Shown here: positions 1 to 7,834 of the stretch, one piece after another
Numbering within the stretch: the stretch's first letter is position 1
Layout: the number at the start of each line of letters is the position of its first letter
NCBI GenBank assembly: GCA_964533785.1
Contig: CAZHNG010000169.1
Coordinates: 1 to 14,393 of the forward strand
Length of the DNA stretch: 14,393 nt
Direction of reading: 5' to 3'
DNA from: JANQRV01 sp964533785
Lineage (GTDB): Bacteria > Bacteroidota > Bacteroidia > Chitinophagales > Saprospiraceae
Program-made: the position numbers and the translations under genes
Notes under the pieces: model-generated
Told to the model about the DNA's origin: nothing
What the model saw: only the letters and a program-made list of their open reading frames with translations
Databases searched by the model: none

Positions 1-43
1 TCACCTATAAAATGTAAAAGTCTTCGCACCCAAAAAACAGCTC

Positions 44-79
44 TTTAACTAAAAACCAGCAAAATATACTTTAGTTAAA
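44..79. repeat. Inverted repeat (10-bp arms)
   Basis: TTTAACTAAA at 44-53 is the exact reverse complement of TTTAGTTAAA at 70-79, with a 16-nt spacer. It is AT-rich and has no clear T-tract on either strand, so it would be a weak terminator. It lies in the gene-free left end of the window, and its relation to whatever gene lies to the left cannot be judged. Confidence 0.5.
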
Positions 80-112
80 TATTACTTGATGCCAATGGAT
101 AGTTACCGGGAT

Positions 113-136
113 GGGTGGGCTCTTTTTACCCCACCC
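113..136. repeat. Inverted repeat GGGTGGG/CCCACCC
   Basis: The arms GGGTGGG (113-119) and CCCACCC (130-136) are exact reverse complements around a 10-nt spacer that contains TTTTT. The GC-rich stem would be stable in RNA from either strand, but the T-run is in the loop and not after the stem, so it is not a standard intrinsic terminator. It also lies inside a stop-free minus-strand stretch (71-226) noted in the findings. Confidence 0.5.
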
Positions 137-302
137 GTATTGTTGATAAACAAAAGTTAAACCTGCGGCAGCGGCGACCGGTTTTGCGATGATTCCGCCC
201 TTAGTTCTTTTGCTGTTTTCAGTATGCTATCTCAAGCAAACGGCTCCGATAAGTTGTTCGAAGTGTGGTATATTTATCAGTTATTGTGAAAATCGATCCG
301 AT

Positions 303-428
303 CTATGAAGTCTCATGACTTCATAGCAATATCCTTCGGTCTCTGACCGAAAAATTGTAACTAAGCGGTCAGAGACCGGGTTATACTCCTACCAAGTCTG
401 GAGACTTGGCAAATCGGACTTGGCAAAT
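303..428. repeat. Cluster of four GTC...GAC hairpins plus a 12-bp direct repeat
   Basis: Four small palindromes share a GTC-(3-4 nt)-GAC core: CTATGAAGTC-TCAT-GACTTCATAG (303-326), CGGTC-TCT-GACCG (337-349), CGGTC-AGA-GACCG (366-378) and CCAAGTC-TGGA-GACTTGG (392-409). The second and third are also exact reverse complements of each other (13-bp arms, 16-nt spacer), so they could pair into one larger stem. GACTTGGCAAAT occurs twice, at 403-414 and 417-428. The cluster begins 22 bases past the stop codon of the minus-strand VCBS operon, so it would lie in that operon's 3' untranslated RNA and could end or protect the transcript. That role is inferred; the repeats themselves are read directly from the sequence. 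Confidence 0.7.
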
Positions 429-449
429 TGAAATCATTTATACACCAAT

Positions 450-3400
450 TCATTTTAACGCAAAAACCTGTACCCCATCATTATTCCTCGCCGCCACCAA
501 ATGCTGTTTATTGCCTAACTTCACCAACTTCAGATCCCTGATCTGCCCCTCCAACCACAATCCGGCAGCTTGATTGTCAATCACTTCAAAATTACCAACC
601 CCATCACCTTTCAGCAATACGCCATAACTGGCATCCATCCGCCCGATAGCCGGTTGTAGCTCGTAGAAGTTGCCTCCTAAAACCAGGTCTTTCTTAGAAT
701 CTCCATCCAGATCTTCCGCAATTATGGACATAACCGGTGCTTCTTGAGCCGCCACAGGCAATGCACGAACGGTAAGTCCTTTTTGACCTTCATTAAGTAC
801 CAAAACGGTAGCAAAAGTAAAGACCTCCCGTACCATAGCTTTTTCCAGTTCTTCCGGCTGAAAAACCTCCGTAACCGTACTATTGGCAAACTTCTCGTAA
901 ACCTGGAACCGCTTTTTAAGATACACCATTTGTTTACTCAGCATATCCAAACCTTCGAAAGGAAACTCTTTACCTTGCCGGTAATAGGTCAGGACGGGAT
1001 CTTTACTCAAATTGCCGTCAAAATCCCGTAAATATAGCCGCACCGGTTCCTTAAGGCTTGGCTGCAAATTTGAATTCCAACCAAAATTCCCCGCCAGCCA
1101 GTCTTCATCTCCATCGTCGTCGACATCGCTGAAAACTATAGTATTCCACCATCCATTGGTTTTCGCGACCGTTTGTTTGTAAAAACTTTCTTCTTGCTGC
1201 ACGAAATAAGTGAGCGGCATCCAATCTCCCACTACAACCAGATCCCAGTCTCCATCGCCATCAATATCAGTCCAACCGGCATCGGTTACCATACCCAGCT
1301 TTTCCAATTCCGGAATGGCGGAAACATTATTTATGAAAGTGCCATCGCCATTGTTCTCCAAAAGATAACTATCGGTCGGCCAACCGTAATTTACCGGCTT
1401 GGAACGGGTACCGACGAATAGATCCAGGTCGCCGTCAGCGTCATAATCGCAGGTACGCACACAAGAAGTCTGATTGTGAAACACAGGGAGAGCGTCTTTC
1501 TGGTAGACAAAATGCCCACTTCCATCATTGAAATACAAACGATCGATCAATCGTTCGTCTTCGTGGTAATACTCATTTCCGCCTGAACCTATATACAAAT
1601 CCTCATCGCCATCGCCATCTGCATCAAAAAATAAAATGCCCGTATCTTCGCTCTGAATATGGTTATTGAGGTCTGCGACACCTATTAGTGTCAAACTTCC
1701 ATCCGAAAGTTGCCGGAAAAGCTGACCGGCCTGGCCACTGGCTCCTCCAATAAAGAAGTCGTCCAGACCATCCTTATCGATATCGCCAACCGCCATTTTG
1801 GGGCCTTGTGTAGAAAGGAGTAACGGGATGAGTGCTTCCCGGCTATTATCAAAGAAACGATTTTCCCGGTGAATGAAGGAAATGTCTACCGTTTCACTTA
1901 CTTGCTTAAAAAGTGGTTCATTTTGAATTTCCTGTCCTTGTCGAGCAAGCTCCGCACTATCCGAATACCGAAAGGTTAATACCTGATCGCTCCCGACGGC
2001 CTTTTCTATGCTTCTGTTGCCATCAGGCCATTCTACTATTACAGAATCGATCGCTGAGCTCTCCCCCAATCCAAAGTGTAAGGTATAATCAAGGCAGGAT
2101 TGAAAACCGCGCACCGGATAAAGTACTTGGTATTGTTGCTGACCTTGGTGAAATAAGCTTACCGATGTGCTGATACCATAAGGATTTTGGACAGGACCTT
2201 CAAACCGGACCTGTAAAAAATGATTATCGCTTAATTCCTGTGCCTGGTTACGATAAACAAATGCCGGTTCGTTGATATTATTGATTACGAGATCGAGGTC
2301 GCCGTCCAGATCGAGATCGGTGGCTACCGAACCATTAGAGTAGGAGGCTTTCTTGATCCCCCACTCTTCACTCGTATTTTTCAATGGAAAAGTACCTGAA
2401 TTGCGAAACAGATAATTCTTGACCTTCCCGTCTGGCATCTGGGCAGCCAGTTCCAGGTCACTGGCGTTCTCCTGAATTTTTTTGGAAGAGATAAACTTTA
2501 GATAATCCAGGTTATTCGGCCGGCGGATAATACCGTTGGTTATGTGTAGATCCTTCCAGCCGTCGTTATCCAGATCCGCCATTAGTACGGACCAACTCCA
2601 GTCCGTAGCGGACACACCTGCTAGTTGTCCCACTTCACTAAAACGAATGGTACCATCAGGCTTTTGTTTTTTGTGGAGGTGAAGCATATTACGCGGCAAC
2701 TGATGGTCGTAGCCAAAACTGCGCTTAAAACGGTAAATATCGTAAGAATCAGGCCCCTGAGCACTTTTCAACTCCACTTCATCCTCTGGCTTCATGTCGA
2801 GCGTCATCAAATCCAGCCAACCATCATTATTGAGGTCGGCCAGATCATTTCCCATGGAAAAATTACTGGTATGTCCGAAAACCTGGGCGGAAGATTCGGT
2901 GAAAGTACCATCGCAATTGTTGAGGTACAAAAAATCGTTTTCGTGAAAATCGTTGCCGATATAAAGGTCCGGACATCCATTGCGGTCAACATCACCCAGG
3001 GCAATGCCTAGTCCATAACCCGCTATTCCACTGTAAATGCCCGCCCGTTGTGTGACTTCCGTAAATTGAAGATTACCGTTAGCATCAACACCATCGTTGC
3101 GCAGTAATTTATCGCCCGCCCGTTCATCTTTTGATCGAGTACTGCTTGTATCCCGGTAAGTTTCCGTAGAATGTACCGAATGACAGAGCAGATAAAGGTC
3201 CAGGTCGCCATCCATGTCATAATCAAAAAAGGCCGACTGTGTTGAAAAGCCTTCGAAATCCAGTCCGTAATCTGCAGCTCGCTCGCTGAATCTTACTGTA
3301 GGAATTTCCTGCTTCATCGCAGGGTCTATTCCTTGGTTGATAAATAATTGGTTCTTTCCCTTGAAATTTTTGTATCCGCCAACCTGGCAAACGTAGATAT

Positions 3401-3788
3401 CTAACCATCCGTCCGCATTAATGTCCACAACAGTAACACCGGTCGACCAGCTACCATCACCGCCTACACCGGCAGCTTCCGTTACATCCAAAAACTCAAA
3501 ATCACCTTGATTTAGATACAACCGGTTTTCTCCCTGGTTAGCCGTAAAGAATAGATCGGGTAAGCCGTCTTTATTAAAATCGCCGGTCGCCACTCCGCCA
3601 CCGTTATAATAGTAGAGGTATTGAACGATATTCAGACTGTCATTTTCTTTGATCTGATTAACAAAATCGATCCCTGTCTCTCTCGGTTCAAGCAATTCAA
3701 ACAAGACGGGCGACTCCTCCGGTTGGCAACTGGTCAGCGCCATCGACAAAGCAAAAAACAGTATATTATATGACGTAAGGGTCTTCAT
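450..3788 (-). CDS. VCBS/FG-GAP repeat lipoprotein with ASPIC/UnbV domain (second gene of pair)
   Basis: Predicted exported lipoprotein of 1112 residues; the molecular role of this family is not established. The N-terminus has a hydrophobic stretch (about residues 8-20) and a lipobox LTSC with Cys21, followed by QPEE; acidic residues just after the Cys fit surface-export signals described in Bacteroidota. I count 13 FG-GAP/VCBS-type Ca-binding loops of the DxDxDGxxD kind, the first being GDFNKDGLPD (residues 69-78). Seven lie before and six after a central ASPIC/UnbV domain (about 533-608, with PVRGFQS and FGLGE). This suggests two beta-propeller-like halves around the ASPIC domain. The ATG overlaps the stop of the upstream paralogue (TAATG), so translation is probably coupled. 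One loop, DVDRNGCPD, has Asn in place of the usual Asp. The product class is secure; the ligand and function are unknown. Such proteins often sit near SusC/SusD genes, but none are visible here. Confidence 0.93.
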   Translation of the reverse strand: MKTLTSYNILFFALSMALTSCQPEESPVLFELLEPRETGIDFVNQIKENDSLNIVQYLYYYNGGGVATGDFNKDGLPDLFFTANQGENRLYLNQGDFEFLDVTEAAGVGGDGSWSTGVTVVDINADGWLDIYVCQVGGYKNFKGKNQLFINQGIDPAMKQEIPTVRFSERAADYGLDFEGFSTQSAFFDYDMDGDLDLYLLCHSVHSTETYRDTSSTRSKDERAGDKLLRNDGVDANGNLQFTEVTQRAGIYSGIAGYGLGIALGDVDRNGCPDLYIGNDFHENDFLYLNNCDGTFTESSAQVFGHTSNFSMGNDLADLNNDGWLDLMTLDMKPEDEVELKSAQGPDSYDIYRFKRSFGYDHQLPRNMLHLHKKQKPDGTIRFSEVGQLAGVSATDWSWSVLMADLDNDGWKDLHITNGIIRRPNNLDYLKFISSKKIQENASDLELAAQMPDGKVKNYLFRNSGTFPLKNTSEEWGIKKASYSNGSVATDLDLDGDLDLVINNINEPAFVYRNQAQELSDNHFLQVRFEGPVQNPYGISTSVSLFHQGQQQYQVLYPVRGFQSCLDYTLHFGLGESSAIDSVIVEWPDGNRSIEKAVGSDQVLTFRYSDSAELARQGQEIQNEPLFKQVSETVDISFIHRENRFFDNSREALIPLLLSTQGPKMAVGDIDKDGLDDFFIGGASGQAGQLFRQLSDGSLTLIGVADLNNHIQSEDTGILFFDADGDGDEDLYIGSGGNEYYHEDERLIDRLYFNDGSGHFVYQKDALPVFHNQTSCVRTCDYDADGDLDLFVGTRSKPVNYGWPTDSYLLENNGDGTFINNVSAIPELEKLGMVTDAGWTDIDGDGDWDLVVVGDWMPLTYFVQQEESFYKQTVAKTNGWWNTIVFSDVDDDGDEDWLAGNFGWNSNLQPSLKEPVRLYLRDFDGNLSKDPVLTYYRQGKEFPFEGLDMLSKQMVYLKKRFQVYEKFANSTVTEVFQPEELEKAMVREVFTFATVLVLNEGQKGLTVRALPVAAQEAPVMSIIAEDLDGDSKKDLVLGGNFYELQPAIGRMDASYGVLLKGDGVGNFEVIDNQAAGLWLEGQIRDLKLVKLGNKQHLVAARNNDGVQVFALK

Positions 3789-3790
3789 TA
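3786..3790 (-). promoter_or_regulatory. TAATG stop-start overlap between the VCBS genes
   Basis: Read on the minus strand, the TAA stop of the upstream VCBS gene and the ATG of the downstream one share one base (TAATG). No separate Shine-Dalgarno sequence is needed if ribosomes reinitiate here. The overlap strongly supports one transcript and a linked supply of the two proteins. Confidence 0.85.
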
Positions 3791-6700
3791 AAATTCAAAT
3801 ACTTGCATCCGTTCATTATTCTTGGCTACCAACAACAATGGCTTCCCATTTACTTCTATGGTCTCCATATCCCGGACCTGTCCTTTAAGATAAAGACCGG
3901 AATCTTTAGACGGTATAGACTCAAAGGTACCGTCTCCCCTGCCTTTAAGGAAAAGACCATAGTTGGCATCATACCGCCCGACTTCAGGTTTGACACCGTA
4001 CAAGTTCCCGCCTACCAAAATATCTAATATGCCATCTTGGTCAACGTCTTCAACCAATAGGCCGTAGGTCGGGGAAAATTGCGCCATCTTTGGCAGTGCT
4101 TTTAAATCAAACGTACCGTCACCATTGTTCAGCAACAAGGAAGTTTCCAAGGTATAGACCTCTTTTTTTACACTTTTCCTGATCTGCTCACTGGAAAAAA
4201 TATCATCAACCGTCTGTTCTTTGTAATCTTTATATTTTAAATATTTCTTCTTCAAAGAGGGCATTTGCATTACCAGGTCGTGCCGTAATACCATTGGATA
4301 AGATTCATCACCATTGTACTGACTAATTAACTGCTCCGGCGTTCCATTTTCATCAAAATCATTTACATAAATGGTAATAGGCTTTTCTTCGCTGGCAGAG
4401 AATCTCGAATTTAACCCGTGGTTGCCAACTACCAGATCCAGATCACCATCGCCATCCAAATCTCCGGCTTTCAGACAATTCCACCAACCATGGGACTTCC
4501 TGTCTGTTATTGCATTGGCGGCTAACCGAAAATTGCCCCCTTCATTTTCAAAAACGGTGATGGGCATCCATTCGCCGACGACAATAAAATCCTGGTCTTC
4601 ATCCTGGTCGTAATCGAGCCAGATCATATCGGTGACCATGCCAATGCGCGGCAGATCAGGAGCAACCTCCTGGGTGACATTGGTGAAATTCCCTTTGCCG
4701 TCATTGTTCAGGATATAAGCATTAGCAGATACGCCGTAATAACCCGGTATCAAACGGACTCCCACAAAAAGATCCTGGTCGCCATCCTGGTCGTAATCCC
4801 CCGCTCTTACGCATGAACTACTCTCATTATTGAAAGTGGGTAAATATTGTGGCGACCGGCTAAATTTTCCGGTACCATCATTGAGGTATAACTGGTCGGC
4901 CATCAGTTGGGTATTGATGACAAACTCATTACCACCGCGCGCCACGTAAAGATCCTGATCACCATCGTTATCAGCATCAAAAAAAGTGCAATCAAGATCT
5001 TCGGATAAAACGTCCTGTTTGAATAATTCCTGGTTAGTGGGTTGAAAGCTTCCATCCTCCTGCTGCACAAACAAGCCGCCGGTAGAATTTGCCGCTCCGC
5101 CAATGTAAAAATCATCTCTACCGTCACCGTTGACATCACCGACGCACATTTTGGGACCGTCCGTAGAAAGCATATGGTAGATCAACCGGTCACGGTCGAA
5201 ATCTATGAATTTATTCTCCTGGTGCTGGTATCCCCAGGATAAAGCATCAGTAATATCCCTAAACAATTCGGTATTCGTCTTTTCAACGAATGCTTTTTGC
5301 GGTTTAACTTCCCGGGCCTCCTCCTGCCGAACGGTAATAAGCTGATCTACTTCCACCTTGGTTTGAATGGTAAGGCGATCGTCTGGCCATTGCACCATCA
5401 AGGTATCGATTTCCTGAATATCACCCAGTCCGAAATTGGCCCGGTAATCGATAGAAGACTGAAAACCGCGCACCGGAATATTCTCCAGATAAAATGATTT
5501 TCCTGCCGCTTTCAGCGTTATTTTGGCTCCTACAGCAAAAGGATTTAAGGCGGTACCGATCAGCCGGACTTTCAAATAATGCCGGTCGGGGTAGTATTTT
5601 TCCGTTTCATTGCGAAAAACAAAAGCGGTTGCGTTGACATTGTTGACGACCAGGTCTAAGTCACCGTCATTGTCCAGATCCGCGTAGGCCGATCCATTAG
5701 AATGACTGGGAGTAGCCAGCCCCCATTCTTCAGCGACATTCTCAAAATTCAAGTCGCCCTGGTTTTTGAACATGTAATTGGAGATCTTGGTAGAAGGAAT
5801 GGTATCGATTAGTTTTTTATAATTCACCCCTTCTTTTGAAATAACTTGCCGGGCAACTTCGGCACTTGAAACGAAGTTGATATAGTCCTGATCAATGATA
5901 TCCTGGTAAAGGCCATTGGATACAAACAGGTCCGTCAGCCCGTCATTATCGTAATCGGCAATTAAAGCGCCCCAGCTCCAGTCCGTAGCTTCCACGCCGG
6001 CTAAGCGTCCGATCTCGCTAAAGGTACCGTCCCCGTTGTTTAATTGTAAAACGTTGCGGGTAAATTGATGGTAGTAGCCATTCTTCAGATTGTATTGGTA
6101 ACGGTCCCAGTTTTCAAAGGTCATTTTCGTTTTAAACCTTGCGTCACCTTCGGGCAGCATTTCGGTTACGAAAATTTCAGGATAACCGTCGTTGTTTATA
6201 TCCGCCATATCCGCCCCCATGGACGCTACGCTCAGGGATTGGATCTGATTGGTCAGATCTTCTTTAAAGGTGCCGTCCCCGTTATTCATGTAGAGATAGT
6301 CGCGCTCAAAAAAGTCATTGGAAACAAAAATATCCTGCCAACCATCCCTATTGACATCACCTACTGTGACGCCCAAGCCGAAACCAATTTCACTGCCGTA
6401 GATACCCGCCTCTTCACTTACATCTACAAAGGTACCGGGCTGTGCGCCGGGTGCCGGGATCCGGTCATTGCGGAATAATTTATCCCCACCCAAAGGATCG
6501 CGCACCGGCCGTTGATCTTTCTCCAAATTAAAGTCAAAAATCGAACGGTAAGAATTATTGAGCAGGTAAGCATCCAGGTCACCATCTTTATCATAATCAA
6601 AAAAAGCAGCATGAGTACCGTAGCCCTGATCCGCCAAGCCGTATGCTTCTGCTTCTTCGGTAAACTCTACGCCTTTCAGATCACCTTCCAATTCAATGGA

Positions 6701-7189
6701 TGCGCCCTGATTGATAAATAATTCATTCTGCTTATTATCTCCATCGATATCCCCGGAGTTACAGACATAAATGTCAAGCCAGCCATCACCATTCACATCT
6801 GCCATGGTCGCTCCCGTAGACCAAGCTTTTTCCCCGGCAACACCCGCTTGTTCGGTAATATCAACGAACTGAAAATTTCCGCGGTTCAGATATAAGCGGT
6901 TGGGCTTCATGTTCGCGGTAAAATAGATGTCCATTAAGCCATCATTGTTGATGTCTCCAATTGCCACACCTCCTCCGTTATAAAAATTGCGGTAGGTGTA
7001 AATATTAAAATCCCGGTCATATTCCAGGTCATTCGAAAAATCAATGCCGGAAGATGCTGGCGGCACCTGGGCAAATAACGGTACTGTTTGCTTTTTTTCT
7101 TCAGAACAGGAAGAAAACTGCAGGATGATAAAGAAAACAATTATCGTTTGGATTGGGATTCGGTCGGTAAAACGAGATCTATGCTGCAT
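3788..7189 (-). CDS. VCBS/FG-GAP repeat lipoprotein with ASPIC/UnbV domain (first gene of pair)
   Basis: A 1133-residue paralogue of the next gene, and the first gene of the operon. It has a positively charged N-terminus, a hydrophobic segment (about 13-25) and a relaxed lipobox FSSC with Cys28, followed by SEE, so it is probably a lipoprotein with an exposed acidic export signal. It carries the same 13 Ca-binding loops in the same order as its neighbour, beginning with GDINNDGLMD: seven before and six after an ASPIC/UnbV domain at about residues 540-620 (PVRGFQS, FGLGD). Shared landmarks include EATDWSW and FTRNVLQL. Loop 11 reads DYDQDEDQD, with Glu where Gly is normal. An upstream ATG at about 7201 is in another frame and stops at once, so the ATG at 7189 is chosen; there is no clear Shine-Dalgarno. 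The function is unknown; a surface role in binding or assembly is inference from the fold. Confidence 0.93.
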   Translation of the reverse strand: MQHRSRFTDRIPIQTIIVFFIILQFSSCSEEKKQTVPLFAQVPPASSGIDFSNDLEYDRDFNIYTYRNFYNGGGVAIGDINNDGLMDIYFTANMKPNRLYLNRGNFQFVDITEQAGVAGEKAWSTGATMADVNGDGWLDIYVCNSGDIDGDNKQNELFINQGASIELEGDLKGVEFTEEAEAYGLADQGYGTHAAFFDYDKDGDLDAYLLNNSYRSIFDFNLEKDQRPVRDPLGGDKLFRNDRIPAPGAQPGTFVDVSEEAGIYGSEIGFGLGVTVGDVNRDGWQDIFVSNDFFERDYLYMNNGDGTFKEDLTNQIQSLSVASMGADMADINNDGYPEIFVTEMLPEGDARFKTKMTFENWDRYQYNLKNGYYHQFTRNVLQLNNGDGTFSEIGRLAGVEATDWSWGALIADYDNDGLTDLFVSNGLYQDIIDQDYINFVSSAEVARQVISKEGVNYKKLIDTIPSTKISNYMFKNQGDLNFENVAEEWGLATPSHSNGSAYADLDNDGDLDLVVNNVNATAFVFRNETEKYYPDRHYLKVRLIGTALNPFAVGAKITLKAAGKSFYLENIPVRGFQSSIDYRANFGLGDIQEIDTLMVQWPDDRLTIQTKVEVDQLITVRQEEAREVKPQKAFVEKTNTELFRDITDALSWGYQHQENKFIDFDRDRLIYHMLSTDGPKMCVGDVNGDGRDDFYIGGAANSTGGLFVQQEDGSFQPTNQELFKQDVLSEDLDCTFFDADNDGDQDLYVARGGNEFVINTQLMADQLYLNDGTGKFSRSPQYLPTFNNESSSCVRAGDYDQDGDQDLFVGVRLIPGYYGVSANAYILNNDGKGNFTNVTQEVAPDLPRIGMVTDMIWLDYDQDEDQDFIVVGEWMPITVFENEGGNFRLAANAITDRKSHGWWNCLKAGDLDGDGDLDLVVGNHGLNSRFSASEEKPITIYVNDFDENGTPEQLISQYNGDESYPMVLRHDLVMQMPSLKKKYLKYKDYKEQTVDDIFSSEQIRKSVKKEVYTLETSLLLNNGDGTFDLKALPKMAQFSPTYGLLVEDVDQDGILDILVGGNLYGVKPEVGRYDANYGLFLKGRGDGTFESIPSKDSGLYLKGQVRDMETIEVNGKPLLLVAKNNERMQVFEF

Positions 7190-7268
7190 AGAGACCCATA
7201 TTTTAAATGATTTATTCAGTCAGGTAAATTAGACAAGCTGTCATGTAAACCATTGGATAATGGCTGCT

Positions 7269-7299
7269 AAAAACTAAGCAATTCAAATTAGAGATCAAA
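7269..7299 (-). promoter_or_regulatory. Candidate Bacteroidota-type promoter for the VCBS operon
   Basis: On the minus strand the sequence reads TTTG, 19 nt, TAGTTTTT. The Bacteroidota primary sigma-factor consensus is TTTG and TAnnTTTG separated by about 19-21 nt, so the -33 box is exact, the spacing fits, and the -7 box matches in five of its six defined positions. The -7 box lies about 80 nt before the ATG of the first VCBS gene. The region is AT-rich, so a chance match is possible. Confidence 0.4.
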
Positions 7300-7772
7300 T
7301 AATCCGCTAAGCAATGATAAAATAATAAAATGAATTTGCTATTAAAAATTTAATATGGCGTATAGGAAATAAGACACCACTTCCGGAAAGGATTAAGTTA
7401 AGTTTCATACATTGATATTGTGCAATCTTTGGGTAAAATCTAAAAAAACGCAAATAAACAGCAAAATTTTACCCTTATCTATTGACTATAACATCAGCAG
7501 AAGGCAAGCCATCCAGTCTAATCAAGCTACATTTAAGTTTTTGGAAAACATCAAAGATTACTGAGGTGAAAGATTTGTTGTGATTGAGCCTGATTAAAAG
7601 AATTCCTTCAATTGTTCTGTTATCTACTGCAAATTTAACATCTTAATCGTGATTCCAAACTTTTTCGCAAAAAATGTTAAGCTAAAGTTAATGAATTGTT
7701 AGACCATTGTTTTGATTATCGAAAATCAAATTGAGAAATACGGGGATCTACTCACTTACCTACCACTCGCCA

Positions 7773-7832
7773 CAATCCGTGCAATCCGCGAAATCCATTC
7801 AATCCGTGTACCAATCCGTGTACCAATCCGTG
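7773..7832. repeat. CAATCCGTG repeat array (six units)
   Basis: Six 9-bp units: CAATCCGTG (7773), CAATCCGCG (7782), AAATCCATT (7791), then CAATCCGTG at 7800, 7812 and 7824, the last three separated by TAC. Four of the six units are identical. The array ends two bases from the TAG stop of the minus-strand peptidase gene (7835-7837), so it would be the very start of that gene's 3' untranslated RNA (unit CACGGATTG on the transcript). It is not a CRISPR: the units are too short and the spacers are absent or only 3 nt. Confidence 0.85.
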
Positions 7833-7834
7833 AT

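Larger units (their letters stand above)
7190..7834. other. AT-rich intergenic region between VCBS operon and peptidase gene
   Basis: This 645-bp stretch has no complete gene that I accept. It holds a candidate promoter for the VCBS operon (7269-7299), a minus-strand stop-free stretch with no start codon that may be a coding remnant (7475-7642), and a CAATCCGTG repeat array (7773-7832). A plus-strand reading frame starting at 7712 runs through the repeat array and antisense to the peptidase, and is not a credible gene. No terminator with a stem and T-run is evident after the peptidase stop codon. Confidence 0.6.

Noticed and set aside
113..136. Intrinsic terminator
   Set aside because: The T-run lies in the loop, not after the stem, on the plus strand, and no T-run follows the stem on the minus strand.
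2625..3011. Plus-strand frame of 128 codons opposite the VCBS gene
   Set aside because: It is antisense to repeated Ca-binding loop codons, whose complement is naturally free of stops and yields ILE/VAL-rich strings.
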